Source of the DNA: a virus
IMG/VR virus record: IMGVR_UViG_3300021963_000083
Coordinates: 20,656 to 84,655 of that record
Direction: 5' to 3' (one strand)
Length of the DNA stretch: 64,000 bases
The notes under the pieces were generated by a model that searched no databases, had not been told where the DNA came from, and saw nothing but the letters and a program-made list of their open reading frames with translations. Shown one piece after another: positions 45,843-53,531 of the stretch; position 1 is the first letter of the stretch; each line of letters starts with the position of its first letter. The translations under genes and the position numbers were made by a program.

Positions 45843-47903
45843 CTACTTTGAGGTTGCTCTATATATTCCATCCCAATTAGTGGGAGGATTACTCTTGTAT
45901 TCTTTAATTCTTTCCAGCATCATATCGTAATACTGGGTCATTTCATCTTTCCAGCATTTCTTTAGATCATTTGCGTACTTTTCCGCAACTTGCCAATTAC
46001 CCAGACGATATAGCTCTAAGAACTTGACATGCTGTTTCTCAGCTAATGGGTCATGGAACGGTAACACGGTAAATATTGTGGCGGGCTCGGTCTTACCTTT
46101 TACTGCGAGTAGATCGAGCTCAACGACTTGGTATGTTTCTCGCACATACTTAGCCGTTTTTGGTCCAATGACGATTTTGACACCGTAAGGCTTGGATTGA
46201 CCTTCGAGGCGAGCAGCAAGATTAACGCCATCGCCAAGACAGGTATAATCAAAACGCTGATCAGAGCCCATATTGCCAACAACCACGGTATCAGTATTAA
46301 TACCGAGGCCCATACCAAAAGCTGGTATACCTTCTTTCGTAATTTCTGCATTAAATTCCTCCAGGGAGCTCATCATCTGGAAGGCAGTCTTCACAGCATC
46401 CAGTGCGTGGTCTTGATTATTAACAGGTGCATTCCAGAATGCCATCTGAGCATCTCCGATGTACTTATCTAGTGTGCCCTTGTTCTCAAGAATTGCTTTA
46501 GTCATAGCAGTCATGTAGCGGTTCATGATCTGCGTGAGCCCCTGCACATTCTTACCATAGTGTTCAGAAATTGTAGTGAATCCGCGAACGTCTGTGAACA
46601 TGATTGATAGTTCTTGTTCAGTGCCACCAAGTTGTAGTAGTTCTGGCTGACGTTGTAGCTGAGCAACTAAGTCTGGGCTTAGATAAGTACCAAACTGCTT
46701 CTTAATCTGTTGTTTCTGTAAATACTCACTGATAAACTTAACGGTATAGATGTGTAAGTAAATTACCAATGCTGCAAGAATGTTGAAGGAAATATCAAAC
46801 AATATCATACTATGGGTAAACAGATAGATTGGAGCGTAAACATACCCAACTAGCAATATACCAATCCAGACTATTGAATACCTTACTCTTGACAGTATTA
46901 TAATCGACAACGAAAGTACCACGAATGCCACAAGATCAACAAGACCTACCCAATTCGGAATTGATACTGAATCTCCCTTTATTAGAGTTTCAAGCAGACT
47001 GGCTTGTAGCTGATGGGGGTGCTGCGCGCCTGAAGGAGTTGCTACAGGATTATTCAATCCAGCTGCAGTCACTCCTAGAATCACGATTTTACCTTTCAAA
47101 TCAGGTAAAGGATCAGCACCAATTTCTACTGACTGGAATCGGTAATTAGGATTAATGAATGTTCTTCCATATTCATCTGTTTTAATTGTTTCAAAAGAAG
47201 GAATTCGTAATGCTTCAACACCCGTCTGATTTACCTTTGCCTGATACGAAGGATCTCCGGCAGCAACACGCAGCATCTCTAGAGCAAATGCGGGGTAGTA
47301 TTCCCCGGATGATTGCGCTAGAAGAGGAACTCGCCTTACGACCCCGTCAGTCTCAGGTAGAGTTGATGTTACTCCCACACCGGCAGCGGCTTCTTGAAGA
47401 AGTGGGATATTACTTAGAACGCATGGATATTGAGGAAGAAATTCAGTTGCTTCTCCATCGCCGACTATTGCTACTCCAGTACGGCGGGTTGTTAAAGCAC
47501 TCTTTGAACCAGAGCAATCCGTGGTTACGGTTTGACTTAGGACTGTTGGAGTGCCTGTGAGACTTTCTGAAAAAGCTTTGTCTCCGCCGAAGCGATCGGC
47601 TTCAGGATAAAGTATTGTGCTGCCAACGATACCAGCGCCAGCGCTATAAATATCTGAATTAATTTTAGCATAAACACTCCTCGGGAAAGGCCATTGTCCA
47701 TACTTTTCAATTGCCTTTTCACCAATATTTGCGACTACAATCTGTTCTGATTGTACTGGACTATCTAGCATAAGATAGTCGTAGTACTTTAATTTCATGC
47801 TGTCGACTAAGAACGGATTCATCAACTTTACTGATAACAATAGCAGTACTGTAGCTACTGCTAGCCACGGTGATAATAGAATTTTACTCGCCTTGTTTAA
47901 CAT
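45843..47903 (-). CDS. CHASE2-domain membrane adenylate cyclase
   Basis: 686 residues from ATG 47903, chosen because GGAGGA lies 10 nt upstream (47930 is a longer alternative). One N-terminal TM (WLAVATVLLLLSVKL), an extracytoplasmic CHASE2 sensor (about 40-300), three TM segments (about 320-400), then a class III cyclase domain: IMFTDVRGFTTISE (metal Asp), DKYIGDAQMAFW (Lys for adenine and second metal Asp) and FDYTCLGDGVNLAARL. The Lys plus Thr pair predicts ATP use, that is cAMP production. It overlaps the FecR-like gene by 20 nt. I know of few phage cyclases, so this is an unusual signalling gene. Confidence 0.88.
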   Translation of the reverse strand: MLNKASKILLSPWLAVATVLLLLSVKLMNPFLVDSMKLKYYDYLMLDSPVQSEQIVVANIGEKAIEKYGQWPFPRSVYAKINSDIYSAGAGIVGSTILYPEADRFGGDKAFSESLTGTPTVLSQTVTTDCSGSKSALTTRRTGVAIVGDGEATEFLPQYPCVLSNIPLLQEAAAGVGVTSTLPETDGVVRRVPLLAQSSGEYYPAFALEMLRVAAGDPSYQAKVNQTGVEALRIPSFETIKTDEYGRTFINPNYRFQSVEIGADPLPDLKGKIVILGVTAAGLNNPVATPSGAQHPHQLQASLLETLIKGDSVSIPNWVGLVDLVAFVVLSLSIIILSRVRYSIVWIGILLVGYVYAPIYLFTHSMILFDISFNILAALVIYLHIYTVKFISEYLQKQQIKKQFGTYLSPDLVAQLQRQPELLQLGGTEQELSIMFTDVRGFTTISEHYGKNVQGLTQIMNRYMTAMTKAILENKGTLDKYIGDAQMAFWNAPVNNQDHALDAVKTAFQMMSSLEEFNAEITKEGIPAFGMGLGINTDTVVVGNMGSDQRFDYTCLGDGVNLAARLEGQSKPYGVKIVIGPKTAKYVRETYQVVELDLLAVKGKTEPATIFTVLPFHDPLAEKQHVKFLELYRLGNWQVAEKYANDLKKCWKDEMTQYYDMMLERIKEYKSNPPTNWDGIYRATSK

Positions 47904-48975
47904 TGATGATGGTTCCTCCAGCCGGGTCATTTATTTCAATTAGGAATGACTTTCCATTACTATCTATAAAGAGATTTTTATTCTCATCTTTCTTGAATCT
48001 TACGTCAATGGTAGTTCCTAATGATCTTACGAGACGAATAGAATCACCAGATAAAATAGTGGCAATCTGAGTTACAGTATCTAAACCGAATGTAGTGCCA
48101 CATAACTTAGTCTCTTCTCTAGTGATACAGTTATCAATCCCTAAACTATTGTCAAGAAAGTCTTCTTTGAGAAAGTCAGCATCTATTGTATTAATATCTA
48201 GATCTGAACTTGCAAGCGTGTCTTCTGCAAGATCATCTTTTGCTAAGAAGTCTATATCTAGTTCACTTAGGTCAAGAATGTTCTCTCTTCTGTCACTACC
48301 ATCTTGATCATACTGCATTTCTTGTGCAGGAGACACGATTAGCATATTGTCAATCATATCTAGCGTTAGGTTAAGAATAACAGGTTGTGATGGTCTGCTG
48401 TCCATCGTAGATACCATAGTAGCTTGGAACGCTTTAGTAAGAATAACTGATCCGGCAGCATTAGACACTGTAATTTCCCCTACCGAACCATCAGGTTCCG
48501 GAAGTAGAATGACCAAGCTTTTACCGAAGTCATCTACTGTTGTAGCGAAATCCGTACCGCGTACCGCGATGGTAGCGGTTGGAGTTCTAAGACTAATATT
48601 ACTCTTGCTTATTCTGCCGCTCTGTCCTGTTGCGAATCTTGCTGTACCACTTGCGAACTTAAGAGCCATTCTTGAAGTAGAGGGTTTGCCACTATATACA
48701 AAATCGTCAATCACAAGCTTAGAATGCTCAGTGACCTTAACAATAGAGTTATCTATAAATGTAATTTCAACTCTACCATTACCAGTTTGCACCTTATCTA
48801 ATTTGGCAATAGGTAGCTGAGGTCGTGTAGCAACCTTAGTGGTTTTCTTCACGACCTCACTTATACCTCGGTTTTGTGTAACTTTACCTATATTAGCATG
48901 GGCCACCGGCGTTACACTGATTAATAGTAATAGTGCTGCCGTTGCTTGTGCTATTGATCTTAAGTGTGTCAACAT
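47884..48975 (-). CDS. FecR-domain exported protein
   Basis: 363 residues. A signal peptide (about 1-27, TAALLLLISVTPVAHA) is followed by a FecR domain (VEITFIDNSIVKVTEHSKLVIDDFVY, RMALKFASGTARF, ISLRTPTATIAVRGTDF). The C-terminal half is highly acidic with DL/DI repeats (LDLSELDIDFLAKDD) and two Cys. In bacteria, FecR-like proteins are frequently encoded beside CHASE2 cyclases, as here. Its first 83 nt overlap the curlin-like gene in another frame, and its end overlaps the cyclase gene. Likely periplasmic partner of the cyclase sensor. Confidence 0.82.
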   Translation of the reverse strand: MLTHLRSIAQATAALLLLISVTPVAHANIGKVTQNRGISEVVKKTTKVATRPQLPIAKLDKVQTGNGRVEITFIDNSIVKVTEHSKLVIDDFVYSGKPSTSRMALKFASGTARFATGQSGRISKSNISLRTPTATIAVRGTDFATTVDDFGKSLVILLPEPDGSVGEITVSNAAGSVILTKAFQATMVSTMDSRPSQPVILNLTLDMIDNMLIVSPAQEMQYDQDGSDRRENILDLSELDIDFLAKDDLAEDTLASSDLDINTIDADFLKEDFLDNSLGIDNCITREETKLCGTTFGLDTVTQIATILSGDSIRLVRSLGTTIDVRFKKDENKNLFIDSNGKSFLIEINDPAGGTIINVKQGE

Positions 48976-49591
48976 TAGTTGTACTCTGTTGGTTTATTGC
49001 TACTGTATTAGTGTTGCCTGTAAGAAGCATTTCAATGTTCTTCCCAGCAGTGCCGTTCTGTACGGTAGTAATAGTATTACCATCGCCTGCTATTGTCTTG
49101 GTGTTCACAACATCATCTGCGTTTATAGTAGATGTAAGTGTATTGGTGTCGCCAGTGACTGTGATAGTCTGAGTTGCATTCGTAGCAGAAGCCGCTGTAC
49201 CTTGGTTAAATGTGAGATTATTTGAATCCCCAGTAACTTCAAGGGTCTTGGTTGAACCAGCTACACTAGCGGCATCACCTTGATCATATATTAATTCGTT
49301 ACTATCTCCTGTAACAGTAACATTCATATCAACATTATCCGCCTGAACAATAGAGCCTTGTATAGAGTTGTTATTGCCTTCTTGAGTTGTTGTTATTGTT
49401 TGACTATTTCCCTGAAGAACTACACGATTTTGTTCTGTTCCAATAGTATTGCCCTGCCCCTTTTGAGTAACAGTAATTACACTACTATCACCGACCTGGT
49501 CAATAAAGATTGAGTTAGTAGTTGATTGTGCCATCACTGCTGTACTAGCTAGTGATGACATTGCTACAAGTATTAATGAATTCCTTCCCAT
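48893..49591 (-). CDS. Curlin-like (CsgA/CsgB-type) amyloid subunit
   Basis: 232 residues. Signal peptide to about residue 22 (SSLASTAVMA), then about nine 20-25-residue beta repeats rich in Asn, Gln, Thr, Gly: DQVGDSSVITVTQKGQGN, TTTQEGNNNSI, VTGDSNELIYDQ, VTGDSNNLTFNQ, VTGDTNTLTST. This is the S-x5-Q-x-G-x2-N style of curlin, with some repeats changed to TVTGDSN. It ends in QCNAGGPC, two Cys not normal for curlins. Adjacent csgG and csgF make an exported amyloid fibre the best reading. Confidence 0.78.
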   Translation of the reverse strand: MGRNSLILVAMSSLASTAVMAQSTTNSIFIDQVGDSSVITVTQKGQGNTIGTEQNRVVLQGNSQTITTTQEGNNNSIQGSIVQADNVDMNVTVTGDSNELIYDQGDAASVAGSTKTLEVTGDSNNLTFNQGTAASATNATQTITVTGDTNTLTSTINADDVVNTKTIAGDGNTITTVQNGTAGKNIEMLLTGNTNTVAINQQSTTNVDTLKINSTSNGSTITINQCNAGGPC

Positions 49592-50382
49592 TACTCCCTT
49601 CCAACATAGTTAAAGTATCCTTTCTCTATTCCTTGTTTTATTAATTGTAAAACTGCTTCTTCAATGGCCATCTTTACGGCCATAGTATTTGCTTCATTTT
49701 CAGTCATGCCTACTTCGGCCTCGACTAACTTTGTGCCTACATCTACAAACTTAAATAGTGACAAGTCCCTTCCGACGGACAATACCGTTTTAGAAACCTG
49801 TACATTAAGAATTACTTCTCCCGTGTTAGTGTTAACGGCACGTAACGCTACTACCACTTGATCCTTTCTATACATGGTTGTGCCACCAATGCCTAAGTAC
49901 CTAGCACCAGCACCTCCGGTTTGTATATTGGTGTCATATCCTATGATGCCTCCCTGAATGATAAGGCCTGCGAATAACATTGGTTCGAGTTTATTTACAC
50001 CCTCACCTAAATACTCTTCTCGAGTTTGGCGAACAATTTGACGCTCCTTTGCAAGATCATCAACTCTATTACGCTCCACTACCCTAAACCACGTTCCCCC
50101 ACCAGCATCTTTTAATGCTGCAATAAGGAGTGAAGTTCCTCCTTGAGTTACTGCGGTTGAAAGATCTGCTCCGGCTGCCGAAGCTTTACGCTGACCAGTT
50201 AGGTCTGGAAAATCATATACTGCAACAACAGCTTGTCTTTCTGGGGGAGGTAGACTTCGCAAGTCTTTAGACTGCGTATTTACTACGGCTGCCTTTTCCC
50301 TGATGTCAAGAATTCCGGTCCCGGTGGACACACAGCCGCCTAATAACAGGGGCGCTAGCAAGACTACGTACTTCATTACCAT
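49591..50382 (-). CDS. csgG: CsgG-like curli secretion pore lipoprotein
   Basis: 263 residues. Lipobox LLLGGC (Cys17). Core segments match CsgG closely: VYDFPDLTGQ, LSTAVTQGGTSLLIAALKDA, WFRVVERNRVDDLAKERQIVRQ, IIGYDTNIQTGGAGARYLGIG, VVVALRAVNTNTGEVI, VSKTVLS, and VEAEVGMTENE. CsgG forms a nonameric outer-membrane pore for curlin export. The constriction loop differs from E. coli: by hand alignment the Tyr/Asn/Phe eyelet is replaced by small residues. Coupled to csgF (overlap) and to the curlin gene (adjacent). Confidence 0.95.
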   Translation of the reverse strand: MVMKYVVLLAPLLLGGCVSTGTGILDIREKAAVVNTQSKDLRSLPPPERQAVVAVYDFPDLTGQRKASAAGADLSTAVTQGGTSLLIAALKDAGGGTWFRVVERNRVDDLAKERQIVRQTREEYLGEGVNKLEPMLFAGLIIQGGIIGYDTNIQTGGAGARYLGIGGTTMYRKDQVVVALRAVNTNTGEVILNVQVSKTVLSVGRDLSLFKFVDVGTKLVEAEVGMTENEANTMAVKMAIEEAVLQLIKQGIEKGYFNYVGRE

Positions 50383-50819
50383 TTGAATCCGCTCGTTGGA
50401 ATTATAATTTCTGTTTGATTACCTTGAGCATCAACGATAACCAATTTTATCTCAGTGTCAGTCTTTTCATACTTAATAACATTACCTTCGAGGGTAAATT
50501 CTCCGGATTCTCCACCCATTTCACCAAACAGGTTATTAGTTAACTGTTGAGCTAACTGAGAATATATACGAGATTGTAAGTTGTTTAGAAAGCGATTGAG
50601 AATAGAATTCTTTTCTTCAAGAGCCTGTGCCTTTAGGTCAGCTTCTATCTTATCTTGGATAGCTTTCTTACGTAGAGTTTCTTGGTTTTCAATGGTCAAC
50701 CATTGCGCTCCGGCATTGTTACCCGAGAAAGATGGATTCTTGAATTGAAATACTATATCACTTGCATGTGCAGGAGTGCTTACTAAGAGTAGTGACAGTA
50801 TGATTATTCTTTTCGGCAT
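50376..50819 (-). CDS. csgF: CsgF-like curli assembly factor
   Basis: 147 residues. Signal peptide (LLLVSTPAHA) then SDIVFQFKNPSFSGNNAG, equal in pattern to the CsgF N-terminal peptide that lines the CsgG pore (FQFxNPxFGG). A helical middle (LNRFLNNLQSRIYSQLAQQL) and a beta C-terminus follow. In E. coli CsgF moors curlin fibres to the surface. Overlaps csgG by 7 nt. Confidence 0.92.
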   Translation of the reverse strand: MPKRIIILSLLLVSTPAHASDIVFQFKNPSFSGNNAGAQWLTIENQETLRKKAIQDKIEADLKAQALEEKNSILNRFLNNLQSRIYSQLAQQLTNNLFGEMGGESGEFTLEGNVIKYEKTDTEIKLVIVDAQGNQTEIIIPTSGFKW

Positions 50820-50829
50820 TTGTTCTCCC

Positions 50830-51132
50830 TTAGTTACTATCTTGTTTTTTAGTGATTTTGTTGATCTCTTTCTCTGCCTCTAGTCTTTCGTGTTCGATTG
50901 ATTTACCGCGCAAATAGAGTACAGTATCTACTTTTTGCTTTAAACGAATTAAATCGTTGTCAAGCATACGAATACGATCAATTAATCCAATTAATGTAGA
51001 GTTTGCTTGGCTCAACACTGGATCGACTTCCTCAGTTGCCCACTGCCAAACATAAAATACAAAGTATCCCATACCGGCGGCGGCAATGACTGGGAAACCA
51101 TACTCACTGATTAGTGCACCAATATCTCCCAT
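50830..51132 (-). CDS. Membrane protein with coiled coil, holin-like, paralogue B
   Basis: 100 residues. One TM near the N-terminus (GFPVIAAAGMGYFVFYVWQW) then a heptad-like helix (LIGLIDRIRMLDNDLIRLKQKVDTVL) and a charged Lys/Glu tail. Same plan as the next gene upstream (GFPIAAALAAGYFVF), so they are duplicates. Resembles single-TM BhlA/holin-type phage proteins. Directly upstream of csgF (10 nt gap). Confidence 0.6.
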   Translation of the reverse strand: MGDIGALISEYGFPVIAAAGMGYFVFYVWQWATEEVDPVLSQANSTLIGLIDRIRMLDNDLIRLKQKVDTVLYLRGKSIEHERLEAEKEINKITKKQDSN

Positions 51133-51413
51133 TAATCTTTCCTAGCGTCATCTTTGCCGTCTGCTCTAGAAATACGGTCAATGTCAGGTCTAAGACCTAG
51201 TGCATTGGATACAACTGTATCAATACGTATAACGTCGTGATTCATAGTTTTAACACGATTGTCTAGTCCCGTAATGATGCCCTTCATGCCACTGATACTG
51301 CTAGTGACACCAGCAAGGATGAACTTAAGTGTTAAAAACACGAAATACCCAGCAGCTAATGCCGCGGCAATAGGAAATCCTACGTCGGCTATAAGTTTAA
51401 AGAACTCTTCCAA
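51132..51413 (-). CDS. Membrane protein with coiled coil, holin-like, paralogue A
   Basis: 93 residues. N-terminal TM (GFPIAAALAAGYFVFLTLKFIL), then GITGLDNRVKTMNHDVIRIDTVV and a charged end. Paralogue of the 100-residue gene directly following (1-nt overlap). The two may form a heteromeric membrane complex; holin or spanin-like roles are possible but unproven. Confidence 0.6.
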   Translation of the reverse strand: MEEFFKLIADVGFPIAAALAAGYFVFLTLKFILAGVTSSISGMKGIITGLDNRVKTMNHDVIRIDTVVSNALGLRPDIDRISRADGKDDARKD

Positions 51414-51426
51414 CTTTTAGCTCCAC

Positions 51427-51491
51427 GACTAATTTTATAGTCCCTTGGGTATGTAACCCACTTGTTAACATACCATAGAGAATATGTTAAC
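51427..51491 (-). promoter_or_regulatory. Clustered inverted repeats upstream of the curli-linked block
   Basis: GTTAACATA (51464-51472) and TATGTTAAC (51483-51491) form a perfect 9-bp inverted repeat with a 10-bp spacer. GGTATGTAAC (51448-51457) is a third near-copy, and GACTAATTTTATAGTC (51427-51442) is another palindrome covering a TATAAA. They sit in a 113-bp gap just before the start at 51413. Candidate operator; no good -35 is visible. Confidence 0.45.
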
Positions 51492-51526
51492 CTATTTATT
51501 AAATTTCATTTAATTTAAACCTTAGA

Positions 51527-52717
51527 TTAGAGTTGAGCAGCAAATTTACGGGTAAGAGATTTTCTTTCCTCTAGGCCAATTGTACCACCATTAATTTTTT
51601 TAGTCAAAGCCAGGATAACCGCATCACTAACTCCTAGATCACATACTGACCATAGTTTGTTGCGTTCGAAGAAGAATAGCGCTGACTCAAAGGCTAGTTC
51701 TCCTGCTACTAGATCTGGATTATCCATAATCTCTGGGCGACCGCAGAATTTTGCAAATGCGGTATAATTATCTTTTCCGGTTAACTGAAGAGCGCCGCGT
51801 CCACGATACTTGTATCCGTCTCCAGAAGACTCAGGACCATTACCCATTCTATTGGCATATACTTTATTAGCAATCTTTTCTGGATTACGAGCATAGCCTG
51901 CTGTAGAAGCAATAGTTGGGAAGTACTTGCGGAAAGTACTATTTAATCCTTTATCTGAATAGTTTAGGTTTTCTGAGAAAGCCTTGAAATGTCCACTTTC
52001 GTGACAGGTCTGAGCAAAGAAGTGAGCCGCTCTAGCAGGAGTCATTTTGAAATGGGCCATCGCCGCTTTCATAGTTCCTGGGCCAAAAGCTCCGTCTGCT
52101 GTTACACCACATTTTTCTTGTAGTGCTGCAATAGGATTCTTTGATTTAACGGCTGTGGCTACTGCAGCTACTGCTACTGTTGCCGCTACAGGCGCTGCTG
52201 ACATGACCTTATCTTTTAGTTCCAAAGGAACGGTGGAAGGGTCGAAGTCCGCGACTGGCGTATAAACGGTGCCGCCTTTTGCTGATTTAGTAGCAATTAG
52301 GCGCTGTCCTCTATTATTACCATTGCGCTTTAAAGAGGCATGAACCCATCCTGAGTTAGCTCCTTCTTTAGCGCTATAAAATTCTAAGATGACCTGGTCG
52401 AATACTAAATGATCCGCTACCCAGTCTGCTAGCTCTTTATTGGAGATACCAGGTACCTCGAAGTCAATAGCCTCACCATTACAGTGCTGCGAAGTCTTTG
52501 AACCCTTAACCTTAGCATTTACGGCTGGAGACCTGTAACAAGAATTTACTTTTACTGGCTTTCCGTAGTGTGAACGAACCTTCTCAAGAATATTTTCACA
52601 TACGTGTCTCATATTCTCAATATGTTCTTGAGTTGGCATATTGGAAAGTCCTAGCTTCTTAGCCGTAGGAGATGCAGTTAGCTCTTCTAGGGTAAAATGT
52701 TCCGTAATTTTGGTCAT
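51527..52717 (-). CDS. Two-domain endolysin (M15 peptidase plus GH19 glycosidase)
   Basis: 396 residues. The N-terminal peptidase M15 domain (about 1-150) has SQHCNGEAIDF (zinc His and Asp) and GWVHASL (third zinc His). A hydrophobic Ala/Val segment follows (APVAATVAVAAVATAV, about 175-195) and may anchor the enzyme. The C-terminal GH19 chitinase/lysozyme domain begins near KNPIAALQEKCGV, with the catalytic Glu in TCHESGHF and YRGRGALQLTGKDNY. It cuts both peptide cross-links and glycan strands of the wall. Modular fusions with two catalytic domains are uncommon in Gram-negative phages. Confidence 0.9.
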   Translation of the reverse strand: MTKITEHFTLEELTASPTAKKLGLSNMPTQEHIENMRHVCENILEKVRSHYGKPVKVNSCYRSPAVNAKVKGSKTSQHCNGEAIDFEVPGISNKELADWVADHLVFDQVILEFYSAKEGANSGWVHASLKRNGNNRGQRLIATKSAKGGTVYTPVADFDPSTVPLELKDKVMSAAPVAATVAVAAVATAVKSKNPIAALQEKCGVTADGAFGPGTMKAAMAHFKMTPARAAHFFAQTCHESGHFKAFSENLNYSDKGLNSTFRKYFPTIASTAGYARNPEKIANKVYANRMGNGPESSGDGYKYRGRGALQLTGKDNYTAFAKFCGRPEIMDNPDLVAGELAFESALFFFERNKLWSVCDLGVSDAVILALTKKINGGTIGLEERKSLTRKFAAQL

Positions 52718-52989
52718 TACTTCACCTTTTTAGCTAGTTTAGTTACCTGAGTCGCTGTCTTCTTTAGCTCGGTCTTAGCAATGGTTAAATCAGCTACATC
52801 TACTTTACCATCCTTATTAAGGTCTAGTGCGAGTTGTGCGTCTTTAACATCTAGCTTGCCGTCTTTATTGAAGTCTAGCATTTCTTTAGCTTGTGCTTCG
52901 AATGAGCCGTTTAATTTATTTCCTAGTGCGATGCCTACTAAAATACCGGCTAGAAACGCTAGGACTGCTGCTATAATAATTGTTGTCAT
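52717..52989 (-). CDS. Membrane-anchored protein with paired EF-hand (dockerin-like) calcium loops
   Basis: 90 residues. An N-terminal TM (IIIAAVLAFLAGILVGIALG) is followed by two 12-residue calcium loops, DFNKDGKLDVKD and DLNKDGKVDVAD, both with perfect D-x-N-x-D-G-x-[LV]-D-x-x-D spacing, then a Lys-rich helix. It overlaps the endolysin start by one base. A calcium-sensing or cohesin-binding partner in the lysis cassette is suggested but not shown. Confidence 0.75.
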   Translation of the reverse strand: MTTIIIAAVLAFLAGILVGIALGNKLNGSFEAQAKEMLDFNKDGKLDVKDAQLALDLNKDGKVDVADLTIAKTELKKTATQVTKLAKKVK

Positions 52990-52999
52990 TTATATCTCC

Positions 53000-53386
53000 T
53001 TAGAACGGACCGTGGTCTTCGTCATCATCGTCTTGTGTTATTTCTACGGCATCAGGGAGTGCAGGCATCTTAAAATCTGCGTAATTAGTTGTTCCCATCT
53101 GTTGCTGCTTGATATTTGGATCGAAAGTTTCAGTCTTCATACCCATCATAGTAGCAAAGGAGCCTACAAACGCACCTATAACCATACTAAATGCTGGACC
53201 TATAATTTTAAAGATCTCGTTGTTGTCTATCATCGCGTTAGGTAGAAATAATCCTACTAGTAGAACCAGGACAACGCCAAGCATTACGGAAGCTAAAGTC
53301 ACCGCCATCAGCCATAGAACACGAAGCTGTACGACCACTTTTGTGTCTTCTATACTCTGCGACACAGGCTTACTCCGGAAGAACAA
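53000..53386 (-). CDS. Candidate holin, two transmembrane segments
   Basis: 128 residues with two TM segments (VLWLMAVTLASVMLGVVLVLLVGLFL at about 28-53; IIGPAFSMVIGAFVGSFATMMG at about 62-83) and an acidic C-terminal tail (QDDDDEDHGPF). Position two genes upstream of the endolysin makes it the best holin candidate. Confidence 0.6.
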   Translation of the reverse strand: MFFRSKPVSQSIEDTKVVVQLRVLWLMAVTLASVMLGVVLVLLVGLFLPNAMIDNNEIFKIIGPAFSMVIGAFVGSFATMMGMKTETFDPNIKQQQMGTTNYADFKMPALPDAVEITQDDDDEDHGPF

Positions 53387-53531
53387 CAGTTTCTTCCTCT
53401 ACGGGTGCTTCTACTACTGCCGGTACTTCTTCTACCACTGCAGGTGCTTCTTGGGCTAAAGGCACTTTATAGACTAGCTTGTCGCCTTCGTATCCCATTT
53501 TTTGATTACGCTTAATATATTCAATAACCAT
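53370..53531 (-). CDS. Small Val/Pro/Glu-rich protein
   Basis: 53 residues from ATG 53531: a basic N-terminus (IEYIKRNQKMGYEGDKLVYK) then an Ala/Pro/Val/Glu repeat (APAVVEEVPAVVEAPVEEE). It starts inside the end of the TM-GAF-like gene (11-nt overlap) and ends inside the holin candidate start (17-nt overlap), so coupled translation is likely. Function unknown. Confidence 0.55.
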   Translation of the reverse strand: MVIEYIKRNQKMGYEGDKLVYKVPLAQEAPAVVEEVPAVVEAPVEEETVVLPE

